Positions 34,710-48,639 of a DNA stretch of 64,000 nt are shown piece after piece. Made by a program: the position numbers and the translations under genes. Source of the stretch: Fasciolopsis buskii. Taxonomy: Eukaryota > Platyhelminthes > Trematoda > Plagiorchiida > Fasciolidae. Within the stretch, counting starts at the first letter, position 1. Every line of letters begins with the position of its first letter. A model generated the notes under the pieces. It did no database searches. It saw only the letters and a list, made by a program, of their open reading frames with translations, and was not told the DNA's origin. The DNA lies in the NCBI GenBank assembly GCA_008360955.1, contig LUCM01003804.1:448267-512266 (forward strand), read 5' to 3'.

Positions 34710-37700
34710 CAAAAGACAATTTTCTGCAAACTTGCACGAACGGATTCCATGTGGCCTAAAGAATATCCATAGAAAGCAACCTATCAGGGTGAAAAATTTG
34801 CCACAAAACCGTTACCCAGATGAGACCGCTTGCTTTATTCATGATGAAATGAGGTCAGCAGCAAATCGCAGCAACAAGATAATAAATGGCTTAATACAGA
34901 TAATTGTTTGATTCCTTCACAGGCTATCATTATCTTAAAACCACCGAAAATGTAAAATGCTGCTACACCAAACACTGAAAGTTTGTAACAATATATGATA
35001 CAAAAAAGCAGTACGTGTTTGATTCAATCCGACTCGATTCTATACTATCGAATGCCGTAAGAATCTTCCCTAGACTGGCAGCTACGTTATTGACAAGTCA
35101 TTCCTACATATATCAGTCAGAGTGAAACATCCTTGGCAGAATAATTCCTGAACAGTGGTAGTCGCTATAACTTGGCTTCTTCGATTCTCGATCGTTATGA
35201 TCTAGAATGGCTGATCGATAGCTGAAGGCAGATGTTAGCACGTCACACACTTTGTCTGGTGACCTGCATATGGAACGATCACAAAATCCCTAGACGAATT
35301 AACCATTTGTGCTTGACTTAGCTTTCAGATTAATCATTCGTGAATACGTTCCCTACTCGGCAACCATAAGAGTGAGGTGAATTAGAAGGGATGTAGTGAA
35401 TGGTGTTTTTTCATTTGGAATATTACTGGATGTATTCATCTACCGATGATTATTCGCGACAGTAAACTTGCACACTGCCCTCTGTTGGTAGCACAGTAAG
35501 ATTACCAGTGGATTAGTAATTGGAAGTCAAGATTTGATGGTTTTGTTCTCTGGTCTCTGCAACTCAGAATTTTCTTTTCAAATAAAAGTACGCGATAATC
35601 TAATTGATCAGAAACCGTTTTGAAGGTGATCTGATGAGAGTGGCTTACCGTGTTGTTTTTGGCAGTAACTCATATGGAGCTGATTCCAAATTCTGTTTGA
35701 CAAGGTCTAGTTTTTTGGGTATAGTGTTGTTGCATGATGTCAAAAGGAACGGAAATCAGATGAAAGGGCCTCATTTTTCTGGCACAGGAACGAGCGAATG
35801 ACAACGGAGAACATAGTATCAGATATGAAAGCATATGGGTCCATCTCAGCGAGGTGTCCGTTAGCCATTACGAATTATTTTTTCTTTGGTGTAGACCACG
35901 GACCCGCATGCGGTGTCTCTGACTGGATGATCGGTCGACTGTGTTTTAGGCGCATCAAATAAGTATGCTCATTGCAAAACTTTGCAGTGAAAAATCAACT
36001 ACTTTCCTGTCAGATTTTGTAGCTTGGAAGCAAATTTCCTTGATGGTAGGTAACATCCTTCGAGAAGAGTTCTAAAATAACATGATTTAATCACTGAGTT
36101 CGCATCGTTTTCTACAAAGGTTTTTCCTTTATGTTGTCGCTTGAGTTATTTAATTATCAGTTTAATCTGACCTTCAAATATGTGGATCATCCGATGCTCT
36201 TTTGGCGCACTGTCCCTGGTCCTGCCTGCTGGTCCTGAATCCAGCCAATTCCTCACCCGTTCCCGTGGCTTGATATAAGCAAAAAACATCACAGTGATCG
36301 GGGGACAGTTTGTAAATTGTTCTAAAATGTGGTCCATATTTTACTCAAAAATGTACACGTTATAAAAATAAATTCTCCTTCTAAAATGCTTGAATCCTGC
36401 GGCAATGGTCAACGCTGATATCCGCGTGAGGATTGAAATTTGCAGAAAAGTGAAACATGAATGATAGTGCATTGTGAGAAACTCCGTAGTCTGTGTACGA
36501 GTTCCTCGTGTTTCGCCTGCGGAAAGCAATAACGGCCTTGACCAGTCCTGGCATGCCGCACGTCGGCTGATGACTCTGTGTGTGTGTGTGTGTGTGTGTG
36601 TGCGCGTGGGGTTCCATTTAGTTAATTCACAAAAAACATTTTCCAATCCAAGTAGAAGTGAGAAGTTCCGCACGAGCATATTATTTCCTCTCTACGTGCT
36701 ATCAGCTGGGCTGAAATCCAAAATCCTAGGCGGCCATGGGAGCGGTTCTGTCGGTCTAGCGTTTTTATTGCCTTGAGTGGGAAATTTACTTGCTGATAAA
36801 ATTTATCCTTAGAGTATTCCTCGCTGTCAGCTCTGTGAATCGCCATCACAGACAACGCCTCGCAACACAGCAACCTAGTGAAAAGATATTACCGATATCA
36901 TCTAAAAAGCTGATGGATCATTTGAGACACAGAAGGAGTTTTGATGGGTGCGACAAACGCCAGTGGCAAAGCTTTAGGATGATATATGCAAGCACAAACG
37001 TCGGAAATGGAAAGAAAACTTCCAAGAACAGATTTAAACTCGCATCTTTGCTTTTCCATTTAGGAGTTGGCCGAGAGGAATGTGATCAAACTTGGTGCTA
37101 TGAAATGCAAAATTACGTCACCCCGTAGTAAGTGGGATAAAGCATAAATCTAGTACCTCCGTGTACTTGGTGACACGTTTTGGTCTTGTGTAATCTGAAA
37201 GCGATCATAGCTATGACTTATAACCCAGCTAATTCTTGAACAATGTCTGTCAAGGTCATATGTGAGTCCACGAAGTTGAATCTTAATCAACTCACTTGGA
37301 TTCAGTTGTTGAATTATTTGCCTGAATGACCCTTTTCATTCTCGCTGAGATTTCTATAACTCACACCTATGCAATGAGAATGAATAAAACTGGATCAGAG
37401 CAGAAGCTGGGGTTTAAACAAATATTCACCAGTTCACTTAGGAGACAAATATATTTCAGACGAGGTCGGATTTTTTCCGTGCTCTCAAATCTAAGTAGAG
37501 TAAGGCGGAAAACATGCCTCTCGTATCAGCAGCCGAAAACAGATAGCAGTTTCGTTGTACTATGGGCAGCAAGTATGGAAGCGATGTGACCACAATAGTG
37601 ATTGAATATAATGGAAACATTATGTCCGCCAGATTCTGACTAGAAATCGAGAGTTTCCTACAGGTATCGTCTCTTACAACATATTTGAAGCTTGTAATTG

Positions 37701-37900
37701 GTTGACGCGCCTATAACGTGTGTTAACCATATCTACGGGTGCAGATTCTCTCCGTGGGTATTGGCACCCAAGTCACTCAAAACGTGGATTCAGAAGATAA
37801 AATAATATGTAGCATGGTAAAGGATTTAAATGTTCACTCGATTGCGGCCTAAAATTAGTCAAATTATTAATCAAATTAGCCAGCCTTGATTATTATTCCG
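34710..37900. other. ENO4-like intron
   Basis: A TG repeat and several short frames; nothing else supported. Confidence 0.4.
36577..36602 (+). repeat. (TG)n microsatellite
   Basis: Perfect TG run of 13 units. Confidence 0.95.
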
Positions 37901-37904
37901 TTAC

Positions 37905-37993
37905 CACACATGTAATCCCCGGCCTATCCTTAGCCCCGGCCAAATCGCTCCACTCCTGCGAGAAATCGGTAAGCATTCGTACTTGCCTGTAAC
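37905..37993 (-). CDS. ENO4: Probable ENO4-like exon
   Basis: Two bases plus 29 codons, phase 1 to 0, between CAAACAATCAG and GTG|GTAACG. RMLTDFSQEWSDLAGAKDRP then GITCV takes the place of the enolase segment with helix ...A.....G and strand V.VSHRSG. Phase 1 matches the 44,400 donor. Confidence 0.5.
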
Positions 37994-40475
37994 CTGATTG
38001 TTTGCTGTACTAGACTGTGTGCTTCGCTTAATTATGTAACCACTGTACCAAATATCATCTTGCCAGCGTGTATGGACTTTCATTCTTTCTAGTGATTCAG
38101 GATAAAACATCTTTCAGCCAGTTTGATCGGGCTGATTTTTTAACAATTTCGGGTTTCAGGTCTGTATTACTTCCTATTCGATGGTTGGAAATTGTACGTC
38201 CCGAGTCAATGTGATAGTCGGCGGCAAACTTACATGATACTATTAAATTAACAGTTTAAGAAGCCCAGTAAAGTAATTCATTCAATTTTGTCCACCATCT
38301 CTTTGACTTGTTTTCTACCTGCCCGTCGTCGTGCTTCACTGTGCTGATTCGCCTGTTTATTATTCTTACCGCCTCCACGGTAGTGTTTTTGAACTATGGG
38401 TTGGGTGTAAATCTGTCCGCTTGTTCTTTAACAATAAGCGAAAGACACATTCAAGTCTTCAGTTCACAACAGCTACTAATGAACTCACGCCACTAAGACG
38501 TTTAGCATTAGAACAGCGGCACCAGTCAATAGCCTGAGTGATTCACACTGCAGAATTTACACTCAGCGACTAAATCGATTTATCCGGAGGACTAGCCATT
38601 TACGGTCGTTCGGTGAGCCAGATCAACAGTTTATTTTGCGCATACAAACTGAAGGCGTGGAATTCCTATATCTTGGTTTCCCGAATCTACTAACAATTTC
38701 TATCTGAGGTGCGAAGTACTTGGGGTAATTCAAGTCATAAATTGTACTTATCGAACGCGATGACACCAGCGTCAAGGCTTGCAATTAGGAAATTTGGCAA
38801 CGAGCAACGTGGTTTGTGCATCGGCCGCATCAGTGATCCGTTGGTAGTCTTTGTGCGATTTGGTGGAAGATTTCGATCTCTAGCCGCTCAAACCAACAGA
38901 ATGTATATCGAAAGGGACAGTTCCTTTTTTGTGATCTGAACTATCGATTACGTCTTTCCAAATGTACTTTCTTATCTAGGAACAATTTAGGTATGTGATT
39001 TATTTTAAGGTTCAGTTTAGGATATTCACGGTTCGAAGCAATGCAGTGTCAGTTCTGATCGAAATAAGATAGTGAATGGTGATGAACAAGAGATTTTACT
39101 CATGATTGCTTTGAACACTCATCATGTGGGAGCTTCTGCTCGACCGAAATTAGACCAGCCGTAAGTTCTGAAAGATTCTTCGGTTGGATCGTGTGCCAAA
39201 TATTTTGAGACTATTTGAAACCAGTGTAACAGACGATTTTCATGTTCTGGCAGTCCGAGACCTCCAAATGAGATGAAACTGAACGATAAACCGAATGCCT
39301 GGGGGAGAAAAAGAGTGGTATATAGGGGAGATAAATGTGTTTAATTGGGGCACAAATACATTGTCGATTTGCTGCCTACATAAAACTTGGATTTGAGGCT
39401 CCAGTCGATGAGTAAAAATAGTAGCCACAAACAAAGTACCGATCCCATAGCTCGAAGAGTATGCGTGGGCAAAACCGATGATTGCGCCAATCCTTAGTCT
39501 TTACAACCGCTCATATCACATGGTTGCCGAACCTATTACTGACGTCTGTAACGATAGATCAGTATCAAATTTGGTCCACAGACTAATAGTCCTCGCGAGG
39601 TGTCAATAAACCAAACTCAGTAAGTTTCGTGCGCGAATGTATTTGTCTGCCCATATGAAATGTGCGTTTGTGTATGTGTGTGAATACGTTGTTAGGGTAG
39701 GCTTGCTCTCCACAAGATTGATCTTCAGTCACGGTCAATAGATACGTATCTGCCCCACAAACAATAATAATAAGCTTTATATCGCTAACAATCATTACCT
39801 GAATTGAGAACAATATGATACCAAATGGTAGGTAACTTTCTTTTCTTGTTTGGAAAGGAATTTCGTACGTGCCAGTTTCACCACCCAAACATTTGTCCTT
39901 TCAAAACCCCACATACAAACAACAAGTCGTGATCTAACCCTTGTTTGAACTTTTTGCTTGATCTTATTTAGTTTATTAGGTACAAATAATGTTGGCTGAG
40001 TAAGGGAAATAGCGTTCTCGTTGAACAACTAGCCGGTACGTGACACATGATGAAAAGAAACATTCTAAATAATTTACGTAGTTCAAGCAAGCGAACTGAA
40101 GGCGATCGGACAAGAAGAGTTGATAGCATCTGATATTGTTGTTACTGAACTTCAAAGCTCAAATCCATATCCCCAAGAGCGAATTTTGAAGATGCTTCTG
40201 TTCTCATGCCCAAGCCCTGCTAAGTCTCCGTAAACAAATTGCTCATCTGCATATAACCAGATGAAATAACTGGAATTGGACCAGTGTATTTTGGCTATCT
40301 AAATAGACTCTTAAATCAGGAAAATTTGTCCCACTGTCACTGAACGGCGCCACGGCAGTTTTCACTTTCTCAAACATCCTGAAAGCAATTTCTTCCCCAT
40401 CGATCATTTAACGACTTAGCACTGTTCCAACCAAATGTATACCTGGTGAATCCACAATCTGATATATGTACCTTT

Positions 40476-40525
40476 GTATATAATTATATATTTATATATA
40501 TATATATATGTCCATATATATATAC
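40476..40525 (+). repeat. (AT)n tract
   Basis: AT-alternating sequence with small interruptions. Confidence 0.85.
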
Positions 40526-42387
40526 CCATATCAATCCAAATAAAAAATTATCGTCACAGTCTTATTCCCAGTCATAAATCTGTTTGCACTGCGTTAATTT
40601 ATTAAGATTAGTCAGACAATAATCCTATAGTCCAGCAAAACGAAAGGCAATTCTATCAGTAAACTTAACGAGAAAGTTGTAAAAAAGCTGAGCACTATGC
40701 TAGTAACTGGACGATCATCAAATTTTCACAAGAAAGCATATGATCAAAATAAAAGAGCGACGGAACTCAGATTAAGATAGCCGGGTGAGTTCAAGAATCC
40801 GGAAGGTATTTAACAAAAAATCCCAATCAGTCGTTAAGAATGAACAGGTATGTTTTTCACTCTATGAATACAATGCGGGCTCGAAAAGCCACACATTTAA
40901 TTCACCCAGTGTTCCTTGTTTGCCTCCTGTTGCCTGAGAGGTGATTGACTGTCGCCACCTCGACCTATTTACATTCTGTTCTTATTGAGAAAACCGTACT
41001 CTAGGTCACTGTCTTTATGCCAAACCATGTAGTCAATGAGAATTCCCAGCCACAATTTATCAATACTACGAAGATAAAGTTATTCAAACACAGGCGGTCT
41101 TCGCACCTCTTTGTAGATACGACTTAATACCGTACTCATTGGTGTTCTACTATTCAAAAGCTTTTGTCTTTTGCATAGTTCATCAGCCTTATGGTTGATT
41201 TATCACCATTTTTGTTTTGAGCAGACAGATAGCAACTCGATTCGGAGCGTATCACTACAAGCTTAACATTTGTAAAGTTGAACTGAGCTGATGTACTGTC
41301 AAATCAAAACATACTCTGACTGAATTGTACCGATCAAACTATACCACTCAAGTATTGTAGACACCATTCTAATTTTATGTTACTCTTCTGGAAACGGCTG
41401 AATAAGGGTTGCACAGTTTGGTGCCCTGGTGAGTAGACATTTCTGCGGTGGATAATTGCAGAATTATGAGATTATCAAATAAGCGACTAATCGCGTGTAA
41501 AGTCCATGAGTGATACGAAATGCAAATCAGGACGGATATGCAAAAAAATTATCTGCTCTTGAGGTACCATGATCTCTATAGATGATGACGAGAAAGAAAT
41601 ATTAAATCATACTATTAACGATTTAACGAATGGGGACAAATTCAATTGATTTCATTTACTGAATATCATTACTAACGCGGTCTCATGTGTAGCCAACAAA
41701 ATAACTGATCTCGGACCTAAACCGTGAGTGATCTCATCCACGACTTTGATCCTGCCCTATGCTGGACACGAGAAAGTGAAATCAGCTTAGTTATTAATCA
41801 CGTTGTCATTCTTTTCGTCTACAGACCGCCGGCTGGTCTGCCGGATCAAGGAGAGAATGAATTCCCACAAAGTCAAAAGCACCGGTCTGGTATTTGCATT
41901 CCCTCTGGACTAATGAACTGCAATTTCTGACCACAGAAATATCACTGTGATGGATTCACATGCCACACGCACAGTAAGTTTGGAATTCAAGGCCACTTGA
42001 GCCTACCAGTCGACCAGTAAAAATCCTGGTAACCTAGGGAAACATGAAAAGAAATTCATCTAATGCCTTTGGTTCAGATATTTTCTGCGAAATTTGTGAA
42101 TGGATCTTCACGCAATTTCCAGTCTTTGAGGTCTCTATTACCTTCAATAGGGTATTTTGTAGTTGGTTGATCAGCAATAAGCACTGGAAGTTCGAGACCT
42201 TGTGGTCTAAAGCAGGACCATAGCTAGGAAGTTGATATTATCTGTTCTGACAGATAATACTATCTACTATTTAATGTCGCCAGGCCCAGTGTTCGAATAT
42301 GTGTATAACAAGTGGTGCTCTGCCACTGACCCTAAGGTTCCTTAGTAATACATATATATTTTAGAGGTTAGTAGGGGTACACTGAGT

Positions 42388-42428
42388 TATATATATACAT
42401 ATACATACATATATATATAAATATATAT
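42388..42428 (+). repeat. (AT)n/(ACAT)n tract
   Basis: AT-alternating sequence with ACAT units. Confidence 0.85.
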
Positions 42429-44399
42429 CACATTGGCCTATATGCAAACAAATAAAAGCCAGCTTATACATCAGCCCCTATCATACCGCATTGCCCTGTC
42501 AATTTTTTATGCAGCTCGGAAATTTCACTGACAAATTTCAAAATCACTAAATAATGAAAAACGACACCAACTTTTCTCAAAGAAAGAAGCAAAATGCAAA
42601 AACAAGAAAGCCAGTTCACTAACTCACGATATCGATTAGCAGAAATCCAGCATACTTCATTGAATCTACATCGAAAATTGCCTGTTTGTTTTCACCTGAA
42701 AAGAATTTGTGATGGGAGAAAAACTGAAATATTATTGTGATTTAGTATTGAAAAATTATTAATTTTCGACAGAAGAGAGAGCAGTGAATGAAGAAAACGT
42801 GAATTAAATTTCGAACTATCACTAACATTCTTCGTTTTTACTTTTTTCAAACCCGAATTTCGGCTTGCGAAACCGGGTAGTGTCGAACACACGAAAGATT
42901 AGTGGATCCCGATCAACAACCGATGACTTGCTTGTGCAGAATGCAAAAACTACCGTGTTCAGTGCACTATACCAAAATTCTATTCCATATTTTCGGCATC
43001 GTTGGCACATGGACTGTACACAGATTCGTTCCGCATATATATACATATATATATTATTTGAAAAAGTTTCTTGACTGTTATCTGATTGAACTCAATGCTG
43101 ATCCAAACTAGCAAGTTCGACAACAAACTAATAACATTACAATGTTCCACAGGTCAATCAGATTTGGTCTAACGGGCAGGTAGTCGGAAAACTTAAGTTT
43201 TCATTCCTAATCCATTGATATCAGTCGGGTCTGGCATGTGTAAACGTGGTGACTAATTGTGAGGCAGATTAACTCCACATTGCAATCACAAATCTGGTAT
43301 ACGTCGTTGACAGATAATCGAACTATTTAAGGTGGCAGCTGCAACACAATCACAGCGAACTATTTCTAATTCCAACTCAGTGTGTTTGTTTACTTAGAAT
43401 ATATTCTGATGCACACTTTCAGGACTGAAGTATATAAAAATAAATCATCAATCCATATACTTGAGATCGACGAATAAAAGCTGTCAAACTGGGTGGATTT
43501 GATTTATCAATAAATTCTCATCAGAAGGTATAAATATGTTGGATTTTACAGTTTCGAAGTTCACTTGGCGGTTGGCTAGCAGCTCGGACGTCCTAGAGGC
43601 TGTAGTTTGTGGCTCACGAACATTCACCTCAGATCCTCTTCCACTGTGAGCTACGATTTATACGGGTTAATTCCTAACAGGTTGAGTGGAATCGTTGTAT
43701 GCCGCTTTCACGAATTTCGGTGCTAGGTCGATCATTTCCATGAAAGGTTTTCATTTGTTGTTTGTGTGTTTAAAACCGGATTTTACTTCGTTTTAATATT
43801 TGCACTTGTTGATATCTGCCACTATGTTCAATTTCTGAGCCTAAGTTCGCAGCTGTCTCGGTGTATCGCTGCGACTATCCGGCTATCATCATGTGACCTA
43901 TCGAAACATTCTTTCACCATGCCCTAGCTCACTGGAGTTGCTTGAAATGCGTATAATTCAAATTTATTTCTCGTTAAGGAAACCGGGTAATACTAGAGAT
44001 GAATGACAGAATATAGTTGAGAGTAGATAATTCCATGAATCAAGCGCAGCGCGCTGAAGTTCCGTGTTGGGGTTTTGTCAAAAGGGGTTTGACAACAAAT
44101 TATTCCTGTACCGGTGGACCAAATGCTGTTAGTCTAGCACCAGACGGAGTGACCATAATTTCCAATTTTTATTTGTAACTAACCGCATCAGTTTTCCAAG
44201 CTAATGCACTCAGTGTTCAGAAGGTCAAACGAATTCGTGGTGTTCTGGATGCATCCTGTTTCAATCCACAAATATGATTCATCACACAAGAACTCACTTT
44301 GTACGTAATTTATTGCTTGAATTAGTTCCGTTATCAGGCAACAGTCTATCACAGCCTTTGAGCTAACAAGCCAAGCGGAGGAGCACACTTGTACCTTAC

Positions 44400-44796
44400 T
44401 TCCCTCTGTTCTTTCAGTTGTTTGCTCGTCAGATACACAGATATCACCCTCGACGGCTAGTAATCTGGACATATTGCATTCCTCCTCTCTTCTCTTAGTC
44501 GGCGTAGTTCCATTCACTTCATCTAGAGGATCGTCACTGGTTCTACCGGTCTCAGTTAAATCTTGAGTAACCAACCGTAATTTTGTCGAACTCCATCGTG
44601 CCACAGCAGCGATGCTTGGACTGGATGGAGTACCCAGCTGAGACGGGGGTCGTAGAGTTGAGAGTTTTCTCGGACCGCTGCCACTACCAGATCCTCTATC
44701 CGATCCGGATGACACGATTGACTGGGGCATATTCGAAGAGGCCAGAAGTGTTTGTGCCCCGATGCGCTCATGGAGCATGGCCCAACATTGTGCATC
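44400..44796 (-). CDS. ENO4: ENO4-like exon with large Ser/Gly insert
   Basis: The acceptor AATTTAATTTCCATTCAG starts in phase 0 with DAQCWAMLHERIGAQTLLAS. This follows RKE and corresponds to the ..W......G....LVGDD strand of enolases.. About 110 residues of low-complexity Ser/Gly/Thr/Arg sequence follow (SDRGSGSGSGP, TPTKRREEE), which have no counterpart in ordinary enolases. Donor GGA A|GTAAGG (phase 1) fits the next exon; an overlapping AAG|GTACAA at 44,394 would give phase 0. The frame itself runs on to a stop at 44,188. Confidence 0.7.
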
Positions 44797-45004
44797 CTGA
44801 ATGGAAATTAAATTCGGAAAAGAGTAGGGCCAGACTGCGTCATCATTACTCACAAATCATGGCGTTGTCTTCTAAATGTAGATTATATTTACCGTGAGAT
44901 TAGCAAAACTGAACTTTCACTCAGAACCACTGAGCAATAGCTTATCGATTTGTATTTATAGTAAGTTTTAATGAAGTGGATAAAGTTCATTCATCGAAAT
45001 TAAT

Positions 45005-45200
45005 GGGTAGTAGACGGCAAAAACGCTGTCCTCCGGCTCATCAGCACATCTGACCAAATTTGAACACCGTGGTTCTATTTCACTTCAAGTTTTAGTGTGA
45101 CGGTTGTCTATTTTTCCGCGCGCCACCCCGTGCACGTTTTGGCTCCAGTGGCTTAAAGGTATGCCTCTTCCACTACACTCATACGTGAAGTATTCTGATA
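45005..45200 (+). repeat. SINE body, 5'-truncated (family of 62,130)
   Basis: Shares the TAGACGGCAAAAACGC, CCCCGTGCA and GGCTT..CTTCCACTACACTCA blocks with the SINE at 62,130-62,375, but lacks the tRNA-like head. It lies in an ENO4-like intron. Confidence 0.55.
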
Positions 45201-48030
45201 TACATGATGAAATCTTTTCCCAAAAGAGTATAGTATCAGAGGAACATGAAAATACAATTTTATAAAATAGTCACTGCTGTCTTTTGTCTAGCAGACAAGA
45301 GCATTAAGGACAGGCCACATAGCTACTGCATGACTGAATTAGATTCTGCACCATATTGCATACCATTTCACGCTGACTATAATCCCCTTCTGTTAAACGC
45401 GGATAGCATCAATAGAATACAAGGAAAATGTAATTTCGCATTAGACTCTCATTTGAATCATTTTTGCAATTTGGAAAAGGTCAGCATTTAGAAAAACACA
45501 AAGTTCCACAATGCAGATTTTCGTTTCAAGTACCATATTACTAACTTCTTCAAAAGGTAACAAGAAGGCAAGTGAGCGTTTCATACGTCTATTGCGTGTC
45601 AAAACAAGTCCTGATCCACAAAACCTGTTTATCTTTCTTTTCCGAACCATGCTCACGAAAGTTCCGTGTTCTGATTAGCTTAGCCTTCCCTGGCCGATTT
45701 GGCGATGTGCCAAACACACTTGCTCTTGTCACTTTCGGCCTCCTTCTAGCTGTGTTGATCCGACTTTTCTGAGCGACAAATTGGACCGTAGTTCTCAACC
45801 GGAGAAATCATGCTGTTCTGACTATGCCACGCTTTTTTGTTGGCACTGCGGCCCTTGTCTGTTGGACAGTTTTTGACGTAGCCGTTGGTACTCTTTTGAA
45901 CGACAGCTTTTGATTGGCTGGTGTCTTGCAGTTGATTACCTCTTCCATCTCATGCATCACATGCACCTTTACTGTATTCCTAATCCAGGTCATAAATTGA
46001 TCACCGTGTCGATTCTTCCCGTCTTGTTTAGCAAGTTTGTGAATAGCACAAAGAGGAAGATAGTAAGCAATGATATGCAGAACGTGCTCAGGTCATCATA
46101 AGTGAGCTAGACTGCTCATATCAGCCGGAGAGTGACTGTCACCAGCCAAGAGACTACAATGCAGTTCATTATTTCTCACTCAGTGATCTTACATGAACCC
46201 GGAAATGAGATGAAGACATCGGTAATGAAATACTACGAACTTATCCGCTTAATCATCACCAAAGAAATCAAAACGATCCAACTACTATTCGTCGAAACAG
46301 TTAACTTTCTGAAATCCCCTCAAACCGACAATATTCGAACTCAGAGATAACAACTTTAGCACTAGGTGAACGATGAGTTTATGTTCATTCTTATTCTGCT
46401 ATTTTACCCTTATTATTTGCAAAAACTGAACGAGGCAAATCAACAATAGGAATAACAAAGGTTTTAGGAATATGCATGGAACAAAGAAGGCTTCTAGTGC
46501 GCATGGCATTTGACTTCGATGCACCGTAGCGTCGTGAGGCATTTGAGCTTTTTGAACCGATTAGCCTAATGCGGCTGTTACTGTTTGGTCTACATACGTG
46601 GTCCGTCGCAATATGCAATCATACCTTGAGGTGTCCACTTCTAACTAGTATCCAAAAGTAACTTTGGTCGAAAATTAATGAGTACGGTATCGCAACATGG
46701 CACAAGTAGTTAGACTTAATATTCACACTCCCCCATTCCCAAATCGAACGGTTGGTGATTACCAAATGATAGGAGGTAACCGTTGGAAAATAAAATAGTG
46801 CAAAAAATTAATTCTAGTTAATCCAAAAAATGACCGTAGTAACTTATTTATCAACAACTATCCAGTTAAAATAATACCACATCCCGAGGAAGCCCAGGTT
46901 ACATTCCCCCTGTTAGGTAACCGGACCGGCGTCTCCATTTCCTCACGGATCTGATGGAGTAGAAATTGCGAGAAGTCGAGGCAGTCTCATCCGAAATTTG
47001 CACCATTTTTTGTGGTAACTAAAGCTCAGGATTCCAGTCTGATTTTTTGATCCGCCATTTTCATGTGATTTTTCCCACTCTTAGTCATTGACCAAAAATG
47101 GTAGCACCTGTGCCAGTCCCTTGTTGCTGATCGGTCGGTCTAGGAGGGGAAAGACTTCGATGACTGTTCTGTGGCTAGGTCAGTTATAACGACTGATTCA
47201 CCACGTGATGAACCGCTTCACAATAAAATTCAATGTTATACTGTTAAACGTAAGCACTATGTTTCTAGGTACCTATACTGTTTCTATTTTTTTGCAATTT
47301 TTTCATTCCAGAAATACATACACTCAAAATGTCTGTGTTTCAAGAAAACTTGTCCTGCCTGGTGAGCTGTTCACTTAACACAATGGTCGGCCATTTCTAT
47401 TCACTTACCAGATTGTGGCCTACTCCTCTTGTGATAACTAATATTCAAAACTCTCATCAACGTATAGGTATAGGATAAATGATTGCATGATGAAGGTCAG
47501 ACGAGAATGGTTAATGAATTCACCACGGAAGAATATTCAACACCACAAAGATGGTATCGATCAATATTCGGACGGCGATTGGATGGATTTACAGCCATTG
47601 AGAACAGAAATGCCCCATAAACGACAGGATCGTTAGATTCGGGGGACTAACTGTTACGACCAACCAGAGTTGCATACACGGTACATTTTACCTGGAAACA
47701 TCGGCACTAGTCCAAAAACATTTTCCTTGTAAAGGCATTGGGCAGAGTGACCACTGCAACCAGCGATAAGCAACTCGCGTGAGAATTTTTAAGAGACATC
47801 GGCATCCATCTTTTAAGGCTTCCTTATATATATATATGTCTGGGTTTATATTGCTTGCCAAACAAAAAACGGTATATTGTGGGCGGAGTTCGGGATAGTA
47901 GAAAAGTAAACTAACAACAATTAGGTGTGATTTTATTATGTCCTAGTTTTGTTCTTCTTTTGTCAGTTCTACTGAGTGCAACAAAAAGGTATACTATGAT
48001 CACGGTTTCGAGTAATATCCACAAGGGGAA
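45201..48030. other. ENO4-like intron
   Basis: Exon-like frames at 45,292-45,479 (+) and 46,408-46,589 (-) have possible splice sites, but their phase or strand does not fit the host gene. No repeat is recognised apart from a short AT run at 47,823-47,840. Confidence 0.3.
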
Positions 48031-48039
48031 AAACTCGGT

Positions 48040-48260
48040 CCCCATGATTCTTGCTAGCCTAACCTGGTAACCGAAATGGTCTTACGTGCGGTGGGGAATT
48101 TTGTTAGCTTCTTCACTCTTTTGCCCCGAGCTATCGTTTGACTTCTGCGCTCTTTCTTCCTGCCAGGTGCTTGGAGCATAAATAACCCGCTAGACAACAA
48201 GTATCGGGTAGGCGTTCTTAGTATGTGACCGGGCCATCGGAAATGATTTTGCAATATGGT
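48040..48260 (-). mobile_element. RTE 3' coding fragment
   Basis: HFRWPGHILRTPTR on the minus strand resembles the RWLGHVLRMP motif near the C-terminus of RTE polyproteins, followed by a basic GRKKERRSQT stretch. It may be the displaced 3' end of the element at 48.6-52.2 kb or a separate fragment. Confidence 0.4.
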
Positions 48261-48639
48261 TCTCTACAAAGAGGAATCGATTGCTCATACACTCGGTCGC
48301 ACAATTTAGCGTTCTTGATGCGTTGCTGCCATCAGACACAAGCAATACTTCGTAAGTACCAGGCATCAAACACAGCCGCAGCGGTCATGTTTCACAACAG
48401 CAGAGCATTACTGGGACATGGTAGTGTTATTGTGACAGATGATAACCAGTCCAATGAGTTGGCGTCCCAGACTTCAATTCTGTTATTATCTGTCTTTATA
48501 AATCTAAAATTTCTAAGATATTTTGGAAATGCATTTCTTTTAAATATTCTGCGGTTGGAAATCTTTATATGGCCGTAAAATGATTCACCAAATCTCTCGC
48601 TGTGATTGGCTGTTTCGCTGATCAATCAAGGCCATCCCA

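Larger units (their letters stand above)
38000..44390. other. ENO4-like intron, AT-rich
   Basis: AT microsatellites at 40.5, 42.4 and 43.0 kb. A YRPPAGLPDQ frame near 41,820 faintly resembles a LINE endonuclease but is isolated. Confidence 0.4.

Noticed and set aside
36160..36290. Minus-strand frame KPRERVRNW, briefly considered as the enolase RSER end
   Set aside because: The exon at 27,194-27,330 fits that motif better and has a poly(A) signal.
45292..45479. Plus-strand frame with acceptor TTTTGTCTAG and donor AAG|GTCAGC
   Set aside because: Splice sites are plausible, but it lies antisense in an ENO4-like intron, is alone and matches nothing.
45590..45970. Lys/Arg-rich minus-strand frames resembling a basic nuclear protein
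   Set aside because: Two frames broken by a stop, with no convincing splice sites.
46408..46589. Minus-strand exon-like frame
   Set aside because: Phase 2 to 1 cannot sit between the phase-0 exons of the host gene; no similarity.
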